Positions 11,890 through 24,385 are shown, counted from the stretch's first letter. The stretch: DNA of 64,000 nt from Nereocystis luetkeana (GCA_031213475.1 JARUPZ010000012.1:9444727-9508726), one strand, 5' to 3'. Translations and numbers: made by a program. Notes: generated by a model not told the origin, from the sequence alone.

Positions 11890-13690
11890 GTGGTACGCTT
11901 TCCTCTGAGCAACACAGTACCATGTCTCCTACCAGGTACCTGGTATACGCCAAGACATGCGAGAGCATCGAAGACTAGACTACTACTCTGCACTTTTAGC
12001 ATGAAATCAGTAGCCCATGACTCTCAGTTCACTCCGAGATCATTTTTCCTCAAAAAAGAGGTGCAAGGGTTTTTACATGCGTCTCCCTTTTCAACTTGCG
12101 ACACCTCCCGGATGTCATGCCACCCACATCCCGAAGGGGAACCTTGTATATACGGCAGTATAGCGACGTAGATTACCCCCCACGGTAGTTGGTAGTTGCA
12201 ATAGTCTGCTTGTCTGCCCGAGTGTCAGCGGCTACATCGTCACTATTATTGCGGCGACAGTTGTACCTCGCCGATTTCGACCTATCCGGCGCCTATAGAA
12301 GATAACGATTTTTTTCTCCAACTTTTGAGGCTTGTTTCGTCGCAAGTGTTCTCGAGTTATCGGCCGCGCGGTGGTCGTGCTGGTGTAGGATAGTGGTCTT
12401 GCTGTGTGTTGTCAATGCGGCAAGGTTTCGTTTTGTCTCCCTCTCTCTGCTTTCCTTCGAACACACAACGGCCAAGGCTTGTATCAGGCAGCGTTACCTT
12501 AACTGATTATCATCTCTACTTGAAACGACCAAGTAGGTGCTCAGAGACGGCCCCACGTAGTAGCCTGAGTGACCCGAAATATTTGGGTGGTTTATGACGG
12601 TTCGTGCAACATGTAGTTTGCGTTTGGTCAGAGATTATTAATAGTAGGCTGTGAAAGAGTCTGGTGCACCATCACTACTACTATTAATAGCAGCACGAAA
12701 AAGTCTGATTCGTATCAACTTCAAGACGAAAAGTACTTCGCCTTTACTTTCTAATCCTTTGTGTGGTACAGACATATACGTTCTGTCTCTAATCGTCTGT
12801 CGATCACTTTGTTGTTACCGTCGTACACTTCGTCTCCCCGATTTCAGAAACAAACACCTGCTCAATATTATTTCTTGCAAGCTGCACCTACTGATCCACC
12901 ACCGCCTGGACTCTACATGACGTTATGATAGCATACTTTGTATAAGGAGTGTGTCTTTGCGTACGTAGGGGCGGGCAGGCTTCCGGCGTCCATCGTCGCT
13001 TAGAACGGGTCTGTACAACGGAGTTTGTTTTTTAGAATCGTGCGGTGCGGTGTAGATTGGTTTTTCACGGATCTTATGTTGCGGTGCAGTGCGGTTTTCT
13101 TGACTCAAAACTTTTACGGCGCAGTGCGGTTCGGTAAAACCGCACCGAAGCACACCGCAAGAAAAAAAAACGCGCATTGAAAAAACTTTATTGATAGTAG
13201 GTCTAACTACGGCTCCTACAATGGAGACCAAGATCAGCAAACTCCCAAGAAACTGGTCAAAGATGCGGAAAGATAAGCAAGCTTGAGGACGGGGTGGCGC
13301 TACGCCGATGACACTGAGCGAGCTCGTGTTGCCATCTTCGTGGTAGAGCTTGCTGGGCCAGGCTTTGGGTTACAGCCTTCGTGCATGCACTCATGCACCC
13401 CTTGGCACTGTCTAAAATTGAGATTCGAAGAGCCTTAGGATCAAGCGTATCGCTTGTTGCGCAGATCAGAAAAACACTGGGTCACCCACGGGTCATCGTT
13501 CTGTCATTCAGTGCAGGCAGGTGAGCATATATTTGGTGTGTTCGTATCTTAAAAAGAGCAGAAGTCGCGTGACGCACTCACGATCTGCACCATCCGCATG
13601 CTACCTCAAGACTCCAGCAGCGCGAACCCGAGCATCAGGCCTGGGCTGGATCTCCTCTGATCTGCGAGACATGCTGGGAGTGTACCGTAA
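11890..13690. other. no gene recognised
   Basis: Contains one copy of the palindrome TACCAGGTACCTGGTA (about 11930), one CTATTAATAG (12681-12690) and a GCGGTGCGGT-rich patch with short hairpins (13030-13160). Open frames are under 106 codons and unrecognised. Confidence 0.5.
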
Positions 13691-13842
13691 AGACTGTACG
13701 TAATAGCCAGTGCCTACGTACGGGATAAAAAGACTGTACGTAATAGCCAGTGCCTACGTACGGGATAAAAAGACTGTACGTAATAGCCAGTGCCTACGTA
13801 CGGGATAAAAAGACTGTACGTAATAGCCAGTGCCTACATAGC
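13691..13842. repeat. 40-bp tandem repeat, four near-identical copies
   Basis: AGACTGTACGTAATAGCCAG starts at 13691, 13731, 13771 and 13811, an exact 40-bp period, each followed by TGCCTACGTACGGGATAAAA until the last copy diverges. Confidence 0.95.
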
Positions 13843-15937
13843 TTGCGAGGTCGTTGCGTACTAAAACCTGTCGTATTTTGTCCTCCTCGATGAGGGTTAC
13901 GCAGCCTCCGTGCGCAGAATAGCCGTCTACAAAAACAACGTTCTGTTGACCCTGGGACTATGAACATCACCCAAGGGTGGCCTATAGTCACCGACCCATT
14001 CTCCTGAACTAGGTCATATACTCACCCCGTCGTATGCACGGCCGAAGTATCACACACAGCTTGCAAAGACGCACTGCGACGAAATTCCCGATCTCACAGC
14101 TGAGGTGTTTGCGTAAAGAAATACAAAAACGCAGAGCATAACCCCTGAAACCTCAAACCCGAACGCGACGTACACCAGGATAAAAGAGAAAAAAAAAAAC
14201 TCGGATAATCCAAGGACGAAGCTGATCCTGACGGTTTTGTTTCGCCGATGGGTAACCGCTGCCCACACATCCCGGCCAACCTTTGATCGAAGCATCACTC
14301 GATCGTCTGATAACTACAAGTGAGGCAAAGGGAAAACAAGTATTTCTGGCCGGAAATCGTCCCAACGAATAGAGTAATTACCCCAACAAGTTTGAACGTC
14401 GACTATAGTGCTCTGGATAGACCCCAACTCGTATTTTAGGCGGAGAAACAACACTACCATCGCTCTCGGGGGGGGAAACCATCCCTAAAGCAGTTTCGCA
14501 ACAGCATTGCATATTGCTATTAATAGTGGTCTACAACAAAAGGAACCCAATGTATCCGTTTGTGTGTGTTCATTCCGTTTTTTAGCGGAGAGGGTGCATC
14601 ACGCATCATCTCTGCGCAATATCAACATGCAGCATCAGGAAGCAGGAAACGCGAAGAAAGGACTCGCTGTCCCAGCTCCCTTCATGCGGTGCTGCATCTT
14701 ACATCACAGCGTCTCTCTCTCTCTCTCCCTCTCACGCTCTCTCTCTCCCTCTCACGCTCTCTCTCTCCCTCTCTCTCTCTTTCTCGCTCTTTCCCCCCCC
14801 TCTCTTGATGTGTCGAGCTCTTCCCTATCTCGCCCTAGCGGTAGTTCTCGTACAGGCAACCGCGACACAGCGCTCGCCGGGAAATACGAAATAAAGTTGC
14901 TCGCGATAAGGCAAGTAGGGGGGGCGGCAGGGAGGGGGGGACGATAGATGGAGGGGGGGAGGCCGGGAGGGTCGTCTCGGTTTTCGTCCGCGCCCCGCGG
15001 ACGTTTCAGCCTTTGTGGGGGGGTGGGGGTCTGCCTGCGCTACCTCTCTTTCGTGGTTGCTTAACAACGGACCCGCGACTCACCTGCCGAAAGCGCTGCC
15101 GAGTACGCCGTACAGAACGCAATTGCGGGGGGCAAGGCTTTCTCCAACTTTCAACCAAACTGGCAAATAAAAAAGGGAAACCATGCCAGAAGGGGACTAT
15201 CCGTCTCCCCCCCCGAAAACATTGACGGGGACGGCGTTTTTTCCCGACACGGAAAAACGGAGGGAAAATATGACTAGATTTGCCATAGTGGCGCATCTCC
15301 CCGAGAACACCCTTTGCTACAGTACCTGCGTAAAGCACAAAAAGGCTGTCCTTTCCGTGTGGTCAGCCCTTGTAGGGCCCACGGAAATTGTGTCCGAAAA
15401 AAAATAGAAGCGCGGTACGAGTGCGAGCGTTCAGCAGTACGAGTAGTATGTAGTACGGACACTTCAGTAAAAAATAAAATAGAATGAAAAACGGATTCGT
15501 AGTACCAGCCCTTAGTTAAAACCCAGCAGCCTAGGCAGGTTCGTGTACGGAGCCGATACCGTAAATCAAACGAGTAAAACCATCCCTGAAATGAAGCGCA
15601 GCAGCCCAGGCTGCTTCGCGTGTACGTAGCTGATTCCGTAAATCGTCACCCACGCTTTCGTCGATGTTTTCCCCGTGCAAGCAAGTCAGTCCTCACCAGG
15701 AGCGTTTGACCAATCTGGGGTTTAGGTATAGCCACCACAAAATGAGAGGTACTGTCTAGTCAACCATCTAGTATGGGTGCGAGTAAGAATAATCGTGCTA
15801 CGCACATACCAGTACATACTTCGAACTCAATCCCCGACACCCTCTAACCCAGCCGGCCGGGCTGCGTCGTGAGGCCGACCGCCATACCGTCGTTTTTTTC
15901 TTTCCAAGGCCACTCGCGAGGGATAATTTGAATAGAT
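13843..15937. other. no gene recognised
   Basis: Apart from a CT microsatellite at 14709-14800 and short G- or C-rich patches, no repeat family or gene is seen. Frames up to 146 codons run through the CT tract or its flanks and look like chance. Confidence 0.45.
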
Positions 15938-18408
15938 TCAATCAGTTTCGGGGTGCAGCCACTTGCGAACTGTTTCATCCATCGCCCACGTGACTGCCTC
16001 GTCGATGGGATGGACGATGAAGGGAATGACCCCCAGCCCTACAGCCGTGGGTGTCCACTTTCGAGCCACCTTTGACAGCAGACGCACTGCCTGATCGCTG
16101 GCCATAGCAGCGGTTACCCCCTTCACCTGGTCAGGTCAAGAGGAGGAGGAGGAGGAGGAGGAGGAGGAGGAGGAGGATGGGGGAGGAGGAGGAGGAGGAG
16201 GAGGAGGGGGAGGAGGAGGAAGAGGAGGAAGAAGAATAGGTGGGGGAGAAGGCAGAGCGAAAGGAATCAAGAACGAGACAAAAGAGCAAGTTCAAGCAAG
16301 GTCAAGAGCAAGACCAACCACCAACCGAAAAACTTCAGCGCGAACGGCACAGAGGACATCAACACAAATAGCAGGGGAAGACTACTCCCAGACGTACCAG
16401 GTACGAATCACTCCGGACGTACTGGTCGATCACTTCGCAAAGCAAGTCACCATCACTTATAATACATACCTAAACCCACGGGGCCACTAGAGCTACAGCA
16501 TACGTGGCGATATTTACCTGAAAAAGGACAACCGAAACCAATACGTTGGTGTTACTCACGGCAGTTACCGACAACTATCCTTCGCGAAGAAAGTGCAACA
16601 CGTGCAATCGCTCTACACGCAGATTGCAAAAAGCCGAGAATAAACCAATCGCAGCTGACCCATTTCGCCACCACGTACGTACCTTCTATGTCATATATTA
16701 GAAATCCTATTTTGGGACCCACGCATGCGTAGCGACAAAAAACAAAAACGACACATTAGTGTGCGATGAAACCATCCGTCTGGGAAGAAACGCGTAGCAG
16801 CATCAGCACAACCATGGGTGCTTGCGTACGCGCGTCTTCTAGGCCCCTTGCGCTGCACATGGGACGCATCCCTTGTTCCCAACCCCAGCAGACCGGGCTG
16901 TTGCGCATGACTAGTGCTCTACCGCAAAAGGAAAATATTATTAGGGATCGGGAACCGATAAAATAATAATCTGCAGTCTGTTGTCCTAGAGATAATTAGA
17001 CGTTTTGATCCATATTCTTTGGCTGATCACGTATCAGTATTAATAGTACGTAGCTCACTTCGACAGCAGCAGCTGGCATTGTTCGGTTCGTCGCGCTTGT
17101 GGGGGTACCAAGTGGGTACCGCGCGCGTTGGGCGCTGGTGGACTGGTAGAACACGCGAACAGACAGCCCTACGGCTTGCACCTGGACAACGGTCGCTCGC
17201 TGGGCCAGGTATTCGCGAATTCTGATTCATTTCAGGGGCGTGATCGTTGTTCAGGGATCGATTTTTCCGGAACGGAAAAGTTTGCCAACACCGAATGACA
17301 AGGTGCTTTTTGGAAAATATGGCATTCGGAAACATCTGGCGAATAGCCTCCCGACAATATGACGCTCTACTTTTAGCAACCATGCCGTTGCAGAGAAAAC
17401 GGGCGCTGAAACAACGATCGCACTTACCCCTGAGCGCACTCAACGCTCTTCTTACGGCAATCGCCAAACTTCGTACGTTTTCCACACTTTCTCCCTCTGA
17501 AGTTCTAGAGGGGAAAACCAAGAAACATACGACCAGGTAGCATATACGAGAAAGCCACAGGGAAAGTTTGTAAAAGTGGTTCCTGTAGCTGGAAATACTC
17601 ACTGCCAAGTTGATGGTGAGCCCGGGGACGGCGACGCTCGCAAGCGATTGCCACAGCAGGACATCGAAACCCATTTTCCCGGCGGCAGCTAACCCCTTCC
17701 CGTCGGAGTACTCCTTGTAAGCCTTGTCTGCGGTATCGCCGCAAACGTACCCAAAGCTCACGGCGTCTGGGGGGAGGGGGGCGAGACAACAGACCCGCCA
17801 CAGCAACAGTTCGGGTAGACCACGAAACGCGCAAGTCGAAGCATAAGTGGGGTCGTTGACAGAGAGAGGGAAAGGGAGACCCCGGGTGAAAAAAATGCAT
17901 GGGTACCTTGAGGGCGGGGGGGGGGGCGGGCGGGCGTACTCCTTTTTTGCTTACATTTAGTCATTTGACCATTGACCACGCATCCCTTTCGAGACGGAGC
18001 GAAAAACCTGCGCGAGCCCAAGCGAGGCAACTCAATCCCATGCCAGCACAGACAGTGCGCTATGAGTGTGTGAACGCGCTCGTATACGGCTGTCTTTCGT
18101 ACCATAAACAAAGCAAGCAACAACCAACAGCTGCCTTTCGCCCGCTTTTCGGCGTCAGAATCAGTCATACCTGGAAGTATATACAGCCCGTATAGGGGTG
18201 AAACAATGTATGTATTTCCACATTCGACTGCGACGATATGGCGGCGCATTTCTTCGCAACAGAGCCGCAACACGCCCCCGGATGAACGAAAACAAGTGGG
18301 GGGACACTCACAAGACGGGCCGACGAGCTTGGGCGCGATGAACCGGAAAGACTCCCCCACTTCGTTCGCGTACCCGGCGTACCTTAGAGCGGAATTTCTC
18401 CAGATGTC
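15938..18408 (-). CDS. MTFP1: mitochondrial fission process protein 1 (MTFP1/MTP18) homologue
   Basis: The product is a small multi-pass protein of the mitochondrial inner membrane family MTP18, known in animals to promote fission. Three minus-strand exons agree in phase: 18408-18312, 17766-17603 and 16126-15938 (stop included), 149 residues against about 166 in human. Exon 1 of this set encodes DIWRNSALRYAGYANEVGES, matching the family signature YLGYANEVGEAFR. Its junction to exon 2 recreates the Tyr of SYAVSFGYV, equivalent to LSYGVASSYV. Exon 2 has DVLLWQSLASVAVPG and TINLA, and the last exon has WTPTAVGLGVIPFIVHPID, the family hallmark, then VRKWLHPETD and stop. Both identified donors read GTGAGT. 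The 5' exon is not fixed; ATG at 18690 followed by GTAACG at 18681 would fit the phase but is a poor donor. The last intron ends in a (CCT)n tract next to the acceptor. Confidence 0.88.
16141..16240. repeat. (GGA)n microsatellite in the MTFP1 intron
   Basis: In the transcript direction this is (TCC)n and sits about 15 bp upstream of the acceptor at 16127, where it would act as the polypyrimidine tract. Confidence 0.85.
17917..17975 (-). repeat. poly(C)-tailed repeat fragment, family 2, in MTFP1 intron
   Basis: In the gene's direction this reads GGTCAATGGTCAAATGACTA, then GGAGTACGCCCGCCCGCCCCC. A second copy is at 49870-49930. Its 3' end GAGTACGCC plus C-run matches the tail of the larger family at 45170-45720, although the upstream parts differ. 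The tail lies 169 nt upstream of the acceptor at 17767. Confidence 0.7.
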
Positions 18409-18631
18409 CTGGCCACCACCACCCTGCTGCTACTCCGACGATGAAACGAGAATCACGCACCACAACACGAGACGGCGCGTACACTCAACAAAAAAAATAG
18501 CTATGATATACGTGCGAAGAGGAACGTCGTGGCGTGTGGCGCTTGGCACATTATGGTCTGTACAGTAGTTCTAAAGTATACTACTGCAACTCCTAAACGT
18601 CACGCAGCAAGAGTAACGTACCGTGCTCGAT

Positions 18632-19063
18632 TCATGGCCCTAAAAATTCTTGAAAATTTTCAAAAACGTGTTCGCCGTTACGGCTGACATGGCGCTCGAC
18701 AAACCCAGGCAGGTAGGTAGGTAGGTGGAGCCCATCACAGAGCGCACGCCAAAGCTGCCTCGGACACTGCCCGACTCCTTTTGCATTCACCCCTCGCTGA
18801 ATGCGTGCGCCACGCCATCTTAGCCGTTTCCAAGTTCCCGCGACGTCGTTACCGCGAAATACATTGCAATGCCCGAGACTCTGCATGCGCACCTTGCTGC
18901 GGCGCTGAAACACAGCCCTTGCTCCAACCATCGTCTGTTGAGCGACTCGTCTCTCCTTTGACAAACGCGCTATGTACAAGATGGGAACTAACCAGCATCC
19001 ACGTCTCTGATGCTTAACGACACACGATGGACACCATCTTGCAAAAAACTCTGCTCCTGTCAT
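18632..19063 (-). CDS. hypothetical open frame, 143 codons, unassigned
   Basis: Open frame upstream of the MTFP1 gene on the same strand, starting MTGAEFFARWCPSC and ending FENFQEFLGP. No domain is recognised. A second, overlapping ATG in another frame (18690) is the tentative start of MTFP1, so this frame may be 5' flank or untranslated sequence. Confidence 0.15.
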   Translation of the reverse strand: MTGAEFFARWCPSCVVKHQRRGCWLVPILYIARLSKERRVAQQTMVGARAVFQRRSKVRMQSLGHCNVFRGNDVAGTWKRLRWRGARIQRGVNAKGVGQCPRQLWRALCDGLHLPTYLPGFVERHVSRNGEHVFENFQEFLGP

Positions 19064-19283
19064 AGTGCGTGCTACGTGTTTGACAACGATGCATCTTCGA
19101 CACGGCTCTGCCAGCTACAAACCGACCTTGCCGCTTTCGTTGCCTGTAGCAGTCGACATCGCCAAGACACGCCCGCCCCCCCGTCCCCATCTCTCGCTCC
19201 CCAACTCCGAGGCAGCCCCATGCGCCGCTTCCTTAACCCCTACTACCCCCCTTCCACACCGCGTACTGTTTGAGAAACCGCTG

Positions 19284-19446
19284 CTAATGCCGTTGCCGTT
19301 GCAGTTGCCGTTGCCGTCGACGCTCCCATTTAAATTTAGGTTGAAGTTACCGTTGAATTTCCTGTTGAAGTTTCCGTTGAAGCTACCGTTGAAAATACCG
19401 TTAAATTTGATTTTTCTGGGGAAAATTCCTTGAACGTTGAAGTTGA
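19284..19446. repeat. 12-bp-period minisatellite (TTGAAGTTNCCG)
   Basis: TTGAAGTTACCG-like units recur with a 6/12-bp period. The minus-strand frame reads as NFNGNFNG repeats and is treated as a by-product. Confidence 0.8.
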
Positions 19447-19496
19447 CGTTGCTGTGGTGATCGTCTCGTGGCGATGGCGGTAACCGTACTCTCCGA

Positions 19497-19763
19497 AGCG
19501 GCTGGCGCCTTTGAAACTCTCCGGCAGCCGGAGCGGTGGTCCAAGAAGCCAAGCAGTTTGTCAACCGATTTCGGGCAGGTGGACCACCGTCATCATCACT
19601 AGCGGCGGCGGGAGCGCCGACCGCAGCGGTGATGGCCGTTGTGCTCGCGCTTCCTGCTGCGTTGGGGTTACTGGTGCAGCGTCAAACCAGGAGGGGGCGG
19701 GGGGGGGGGGGGGGTCGAATCAGTAACAGTGTCAAAGCCTGCGAAATCACAACATCGAAATAA
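19497..19763 (+). CDS. possible exon with a membrane segment, unassigned
   Basis: One frame reads VVQEAKQFVNRFRAGG, an Ala-rich linker and a hydrophobic run AVMAVVLALPAALGLLV followed by basic residues. It resembles a single-exon piece of a membrane protein, but no flanking exons were found and a second frame is also open. Confidence 0.2.
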
Positions 19764-20728
19764 CGCAATAAACGCCGCGACACCACAGCTGTACCGCAAG
19801 TTCCGCAACGGCCGATTTTTTTCCAGTAATAGACTAACAAAAAAAACGGAGCAGGGAGGGGAGAGCAAGCGGGTTTATATCGCAGACCAAACAGTCCAGG
19901 TCTTGCCGGAATGTATGGCGTCTTCTCGTCCTCAACCGTAGTTTCAACCATCGCTGTTCACCGATTCGGCTCCGTTTTTCACGACGCTCTATCAGATTGT
20001 CTCAAGAGTCCCCGCTACCGCTCCCTAACCGGGCGGGCGGGCGGGCGGGTGGGGCTCGCCCGAGCAACACCGCTTCATTGAAAAAAAAAAAACCGTCAAA
20101 AACAACTCGTATTTTTATATGCTTACGGAAAGTATAGAGATAACTATGTCAACTATGTTTCGCAGTAACTTTCCGCAAGACCGCAGTTACTTTGGGCTCT
20201 TCGGGGCATGTGGCTCACACAGTAGTCGCGCGGCGGTGTATTGCCTTTCGGGCGGCGTGGCGTAGCTATATGCCTCTGCACTCACTCATCTCCGACAATC
20301 GTTGGCGCTACAGTATATATAACCGTTGGCCGTGTATAACAGCCAGGACAGGACTACAGCAGCAGTTGAGTCGAACACGAGGGAACGCATTCTTCAACGT
20401 TGTATAAGTCACCTGAACAAGAAACGCTAAGTAGCGTACAGACTGTTACCCGACGACCTGCAACTCTTTCGACGGTTATCAATCGGCCATTCGCAACCAA
20501 ACTACAGCGGGGGGCTACGGGATGAGGAAGGGGCAGCGCTTTCACTTTAGACGGGCAAATGAGCTATCGTCTCCACGTGCCAGTAGCATGCAGCACTTCA
20601 GATACGAGGGCGGCGGGGGGGGAGTCGTGAGCTACTTGCTGCTATTAAAATTCCGAGAATATGGGAATGGGGAATTGGCTAATATGGTGATTTGATGATG
20701 GCATAATTGAGCAGCTGCGTATTCGTAC

Positions 20729-21311
20729 GTGAGGGCACCATGCTGTTGCGCAGAGGATAACGTGGTCCTCGTCGTTCTTTTACGTTACGAATATTTCAGA
20801 TCAAAATATGCGAGCCATCTACGAGCAGCAGTAAACTATCGTACTTTTTGTATTCCCCCTCTTGTTATGTGCGTTGGCAGTCTGCCTGCACGCTTTCTTG
20901 TCCCCCGTCCCTTCCGCCACTCTGAACGAGGAGCACGATTTCGTGGGGGAAACCCGTCGTCTGATTGTGCGGTTATCCATCACAACCAACAATCGCCGTC
21001 ATCATCAATCAATCCACCAATCACAACCATGGTCAGTCATCACCAAACCGCTTCGCGCGTCATTACCAAAGCAGACGGCGCCTTGGCCTCGAGGCCGACT
21101 CAACTCCGCCCAACGGATTTCCGTCCAAGCACGCCCAGCGTCTGCCAGATTCGTGTTGGTGCTGCTGTTTGTACAGACATCGTTGTGCCTGGAAATAATC
21201 GCCTTTATCCGCAACAAGCATCGGCACGCTTTGCGGCGTGCAGCAGCGCAGAAAGGCAGGAAATGTCTCCATCTCCACCACCGTAATGTCTTTGTACGCT
21301 TCTACTACTGA
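20729..21311 (+). CDS. overlapping open frames, unassigned
   Basis: Two plus-strand frames are open, one of 185 codons (20729-21286) and one of 149 (20862-21311). The second begins MLCALAVCLHAFLSPVPSAT, which resembles a secretion signal. Neither has a recognised domain, and I cannot tell which, if either, is used. Confidence 0.2.
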
Positions 21312-21437
21312 TACTGCCACCACTACTACAAATAGTACTATACAGTAAAGCTAATACTACTGCGACTACTACTGCTACCGGCACAGCTTACTGCGGTAAA
21401 GCTGCGTGTTGTTGCTGGCTGCTCTTGTTTGTTGCTA

Positions 21438-21542
21438 TTACGGGGGACCATAGTTAATAGGACCAAATATTGTTGGTAAAACTGGTGAAATCTATAGGTT
21501 TTCATGTATGCCATAGGTCCTATTAACTATGGTCCCCCGTAA
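21438..21542. mobile_element. TA-flanked palindromic MITE, copy 1 (105 bp)
   Basis: The ends are TTACGGGGGACCATAGTTAA and its reverse complement, both flanked by TA. The centre is AT-rich (ATATTGTTGGTAAAA...TATAGGTTTTCATG). The TA target and long inverted ends suggest a Tc1/mariner-like MITE. It has no coding capacity. This is the leftmost copy in the window. Confidence 0.9.
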
Positions 21543-21547
21543 TAGCA

Positions 21548-22387
21548 TTGCCGCTGTTGGTGTTAGTCGTGGTCATTGTTGTTGGTGCTGCAGCGTGCTG
21601 TGGTTTGCCGTCGTTTGCTGCTGTTGTTGCTGCCGCGTTGGTGTTGGTTGCGGCGAGCGTTTTTTTTAAGTTGATGGGTAACGCCCTCGTTGTTGATCTG
21701 ACAGTATCTCATGGAGCTCACGAATTGCCATACTCTACCAATCTAACCTGTGGCCACAAAAGCACAAGTGGTCTACAAGTTTCAGACGTCGGCTACCTTG
21801 CAGCTGGACCTTTTTGGTCCAATCCTCATCACCACCCGAGCGTCATCCGCCGGTTTGTCACAGAGCGCAGAAGACACGAGAGACGACGGAGCCCTTGCTT
21901 TCACGACTCACGCCAACCGAGGCACCACGGTTGTCTGCCCAAGGGCGCTACCGGCGGGCCGCGTCCATCTACGCCAAACACATTTGTTTCCGCTGCTGCC
22001 GCTGCCGCGGCGGCTGCTGCTGCTGCTGCTGCTGCTGCAGTCACCGCATTGACCGAAGAAGGAGACGCCCGAGAGTACCATGGAGCCGTGAAAATGTTAA
22101 ACCTAGACGAAAGGGAAGGAAAGGGCTACACTTCCCTATCAGCGAAAACACTCGACGATCGTGTGAGAATGGCCACGTGCACGCCGTGGAAGCATATGGT
22201 ACATACTATTAGTACTGTACAAGCGTCTTCCGTAGGGTACAAGTGCAGCAGTACATTAACCCTTCCGATACTTCAGAGGACAGAAAAAAAAAAGACGAAC
22301 AAAAAAACAATCGGACGAATGAATGTGGCAGTACCGACCACACATATAATATATACCATGTTAAAACCAAACCATCCCGGGACCTGA
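21548..22387 (+). CDS. hypothetical open frame, 279 codons, unassigned
   Basis: The frame begins directly after a MITE with a Val/Ala-rich hydrophobic stretch from GTT/GCT triplets, has a poly-Ala run (about 22000-22040), then an acidic/basic part containing LDEREGKGYTSLSAKTLDD. Other frames are open over the same interval. The poly-Ala and GTT regions are repeat-driven. An exon around 22040-22200 is conceivable. No family is recognised. Confidence 0.2.
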   Translation: MPLLVLVVVIVVGAAACCGLPSFAAVVAAALVLVAASVFFKLMGNALVVDLTVSHGAHELPYSTNLTCGHKSTSGLQVSDVGYLAAGPFWSNPHHHPSVIRRFVTERRRHERRRSPCFHDSRQPRHHGCLPKGATGGPRPSTPNTFVSAAAAAAAAAAAAAAAAVTALTEEGDAREYHGAVKMLNLDEREGKGYTSLSAKTLDDRVRMATCTPWKHMVHTISTVQASSVGYKCSSTLTLPILQRTEKKKTNKKTIGRMNVAVPTTHIIYTMLKPNHPGT

Positions 22388-23097
22388 GAGGGAAAAAGCG
22401 ACCACAAAGAACGGCGAGCATACCGAGCACGGCCCACTGCTTTTAGGTTGGGGCATGACACGTTATTCGGCGTCCGAAAATACAGTAAACGGGAGGAGTC
22501 GTACCGGCATGGGCGCAGGCGGCATGGACCACCCTACTCGTGTTCCTGCGCTGCGAGCTAACACTATGTATATACCCGTGGACGGTCGACAAGACCAGAA
22601 GGAGTCACTTTTTTTGTCGCTAATTCTGGGCTTAAACGAGGTTACAGCTATAGGAGCGATGGATATCGGATATCGATATCGGAATCGAGTCCGATACGAC
22701 ATACTGGTATATACCAACATTGAAAAATAACTGCCAGGCAATAGATTACGATTTCGATATGTGATGCATCGAAGCTTTGGTTCGGTGTCAACATGAAAAA
22801 AAAAAAAACAGACACGGGGATGCCAGGGGACGGAAGGCAAAACATGCTCTATACCACAAATTGCAACTCCGATATTTCGACCTACTGTATCGAAATTTTC
22901 GATATGACATCCAACACTACATTCTTAATATTGTAGTTGTATTGGGTCCCAAAGAACTGTTATTAGTTGCTCCATCTAGGTGCTTCAGAGGAGGAAAAAA
23001 AACGTCGAAACAAAATGACGATTAGAGTACCATCGGCCGAACGAAGCAGTCCGACCTGCCCCTGTACGTGGGAGCGTGTGTCCGAAGTGAACCACAA

Positions 23098-23745
23098 GGA
23101 GCTGAACCACACGGCGCGGCGCGGAAGCACGGTAATACTTCGCGCTGCTGCAAACTCTTTCCTACGTAGAGGCTTTCGATCATTTGGCCTTTTTTCACGC
23201 TTGTTGTGGTCAACGAACTCATGGACGGAAAATGTGACGCTTGCGGCATCGGCCAAGACGCAGCAACCTTGCGCCACCCCACACTACTGGGCTAAGACAT
23301 GATACACGTACACTCCTGCGGAGCAAGGCGCTGAACCACACGGCGCGCAAATGACGGTGACAGTGGCACTGATTTTGCTGTATACGTAGAAGCTTGGTGA
23401 TTTCGGCCTTCCACGTCATTTTGGTCGCGATCCATGTACGGAAAAGGCTACACTTGAAGCATTGGCCAGGCATATGAACCTTGCGCGACCCGGCGCTGCT
23501 GGGCTAGGGGGTGATACAGTACACGACCGCACTGTAAGAAGCTGAACCACACGGCCCGCAAACCATGGTGATGCTTGTGCTGCTGCGGCACTCTTTCCTG
23601 CGTGGACGCTTGATATTTTCGCTCTTTTCACGTTTTTTTTCGTCAACTATTCACGGACGGAAAAGGCGACCCTTCTACCAGCCCTGGCCAGACGTGGCAA
23701 CCAGACGCAAACCGGGCTAGGGAATGATATACACGTACAGCAGTA
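23098..23745. repeat. tandem repeat, three units of about 212-229 bp
   Basis: Each unit begins GCTGAACCACACGGC and carries a YACGTAGA-like block, CGGAAAA, a GGCCA(A/G)RC block and GGGCTAGG/GGGCTAAG before GATACACGTAC. Unit starts are near 23098, 23327 and 23540. Single related starts (GCTGAACGAAA) occur near 26960 and 28350. Confidence 0.8.
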
Positions 23746-24120
23746 TTTGCACTGCAAACGATCGTACAAGCACAAAACAAAAACTGCGGCATGACGCTTT
23801 CAAGGTCCTCGCACAGATCGTACGAGGCAGGTCAGATCGCACACCCTATAGGGGGTGTGATGCGACCACGATTCTACTTTTTTTTGGGTGCTCGTTCCTT
23901 GCCCTCGTACAAGGACGAACAATGTAAAATATTACGCGTGTTTTAACATGACACAAAGCTCGGCCGAGAGAGCCCTACACATCAGCTTCGGTTCCTCCGG
24001 TGCTGTACTACCTCCCATGCGTCGACACAGAGATGCAACACCCTAAAAGGCGACAAGGGTGGCGTTGTCTTCAACGTAAAACAGGAAGAGCGCGCGACAT
24101 TGTACAAGTATCAGCACGTA

Positions 24121-24173
24121 TACTGCTGCTGCTGCCGCTGCTGCCGCTGCTGCTGCTGCTGCTGCTGCTGCTG
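24121..24173. repeat. (CTG/CCG)n microsatellite
   Basis: CTGCTGCTGCCGCTGCTGCCG-type triplets. The poly-Leu and poly-Ser frames over it are not called. Confidence 0.9.
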
Positions 24174-24295
24174 CGCGCGCGTCGCACATCGCCCTTTTTT
24201 CTCATGCCCCTTCGGACACGCCCCCATACGAAATGACCCCAGCAGGCCGACGCCGTGAACGTAACCCCCCCCCCCGACATTTCGCCGCTCCTTAA

Positions 24296-24385
24296 CCCTC
24301 TTGGGGCAACAGTCCCCATTTTGGGGACAACTCCCTGAAATCCTAAGTAATTTGTTCCCAAAACGGGACTGCGGCTCTAAAAGGG
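24296..24385. mobile_element. TTAA-flanked MITE, copy 1 (90 bp)
   Basis: Flanked by TTAA on both sides (24292-24295 and 24386-24389), with ends CCCTC...AAAAGGG and inner inverted blocks AGTCCCCATTTTGGGG and CCCAAAACGGGACTG. TTAA targets with CCC/GGG ends are the hallmark of piggyBac-type elements. Related copies lie at 27159-27259 and 46992-47089. Confidence 0.75.

Noticed and set aside
14507-14947. 146-codon plus-strand frame
   Set aside because: Half of it is (SL)n from the CT microsatellite; no family recognised.
17027-17806. 259-codon minus-strand frame taken as a whole
   Set aside because: Only 17766-17603 matches MTFP1; the remainder follows a good GTGAGT donor and is intron.
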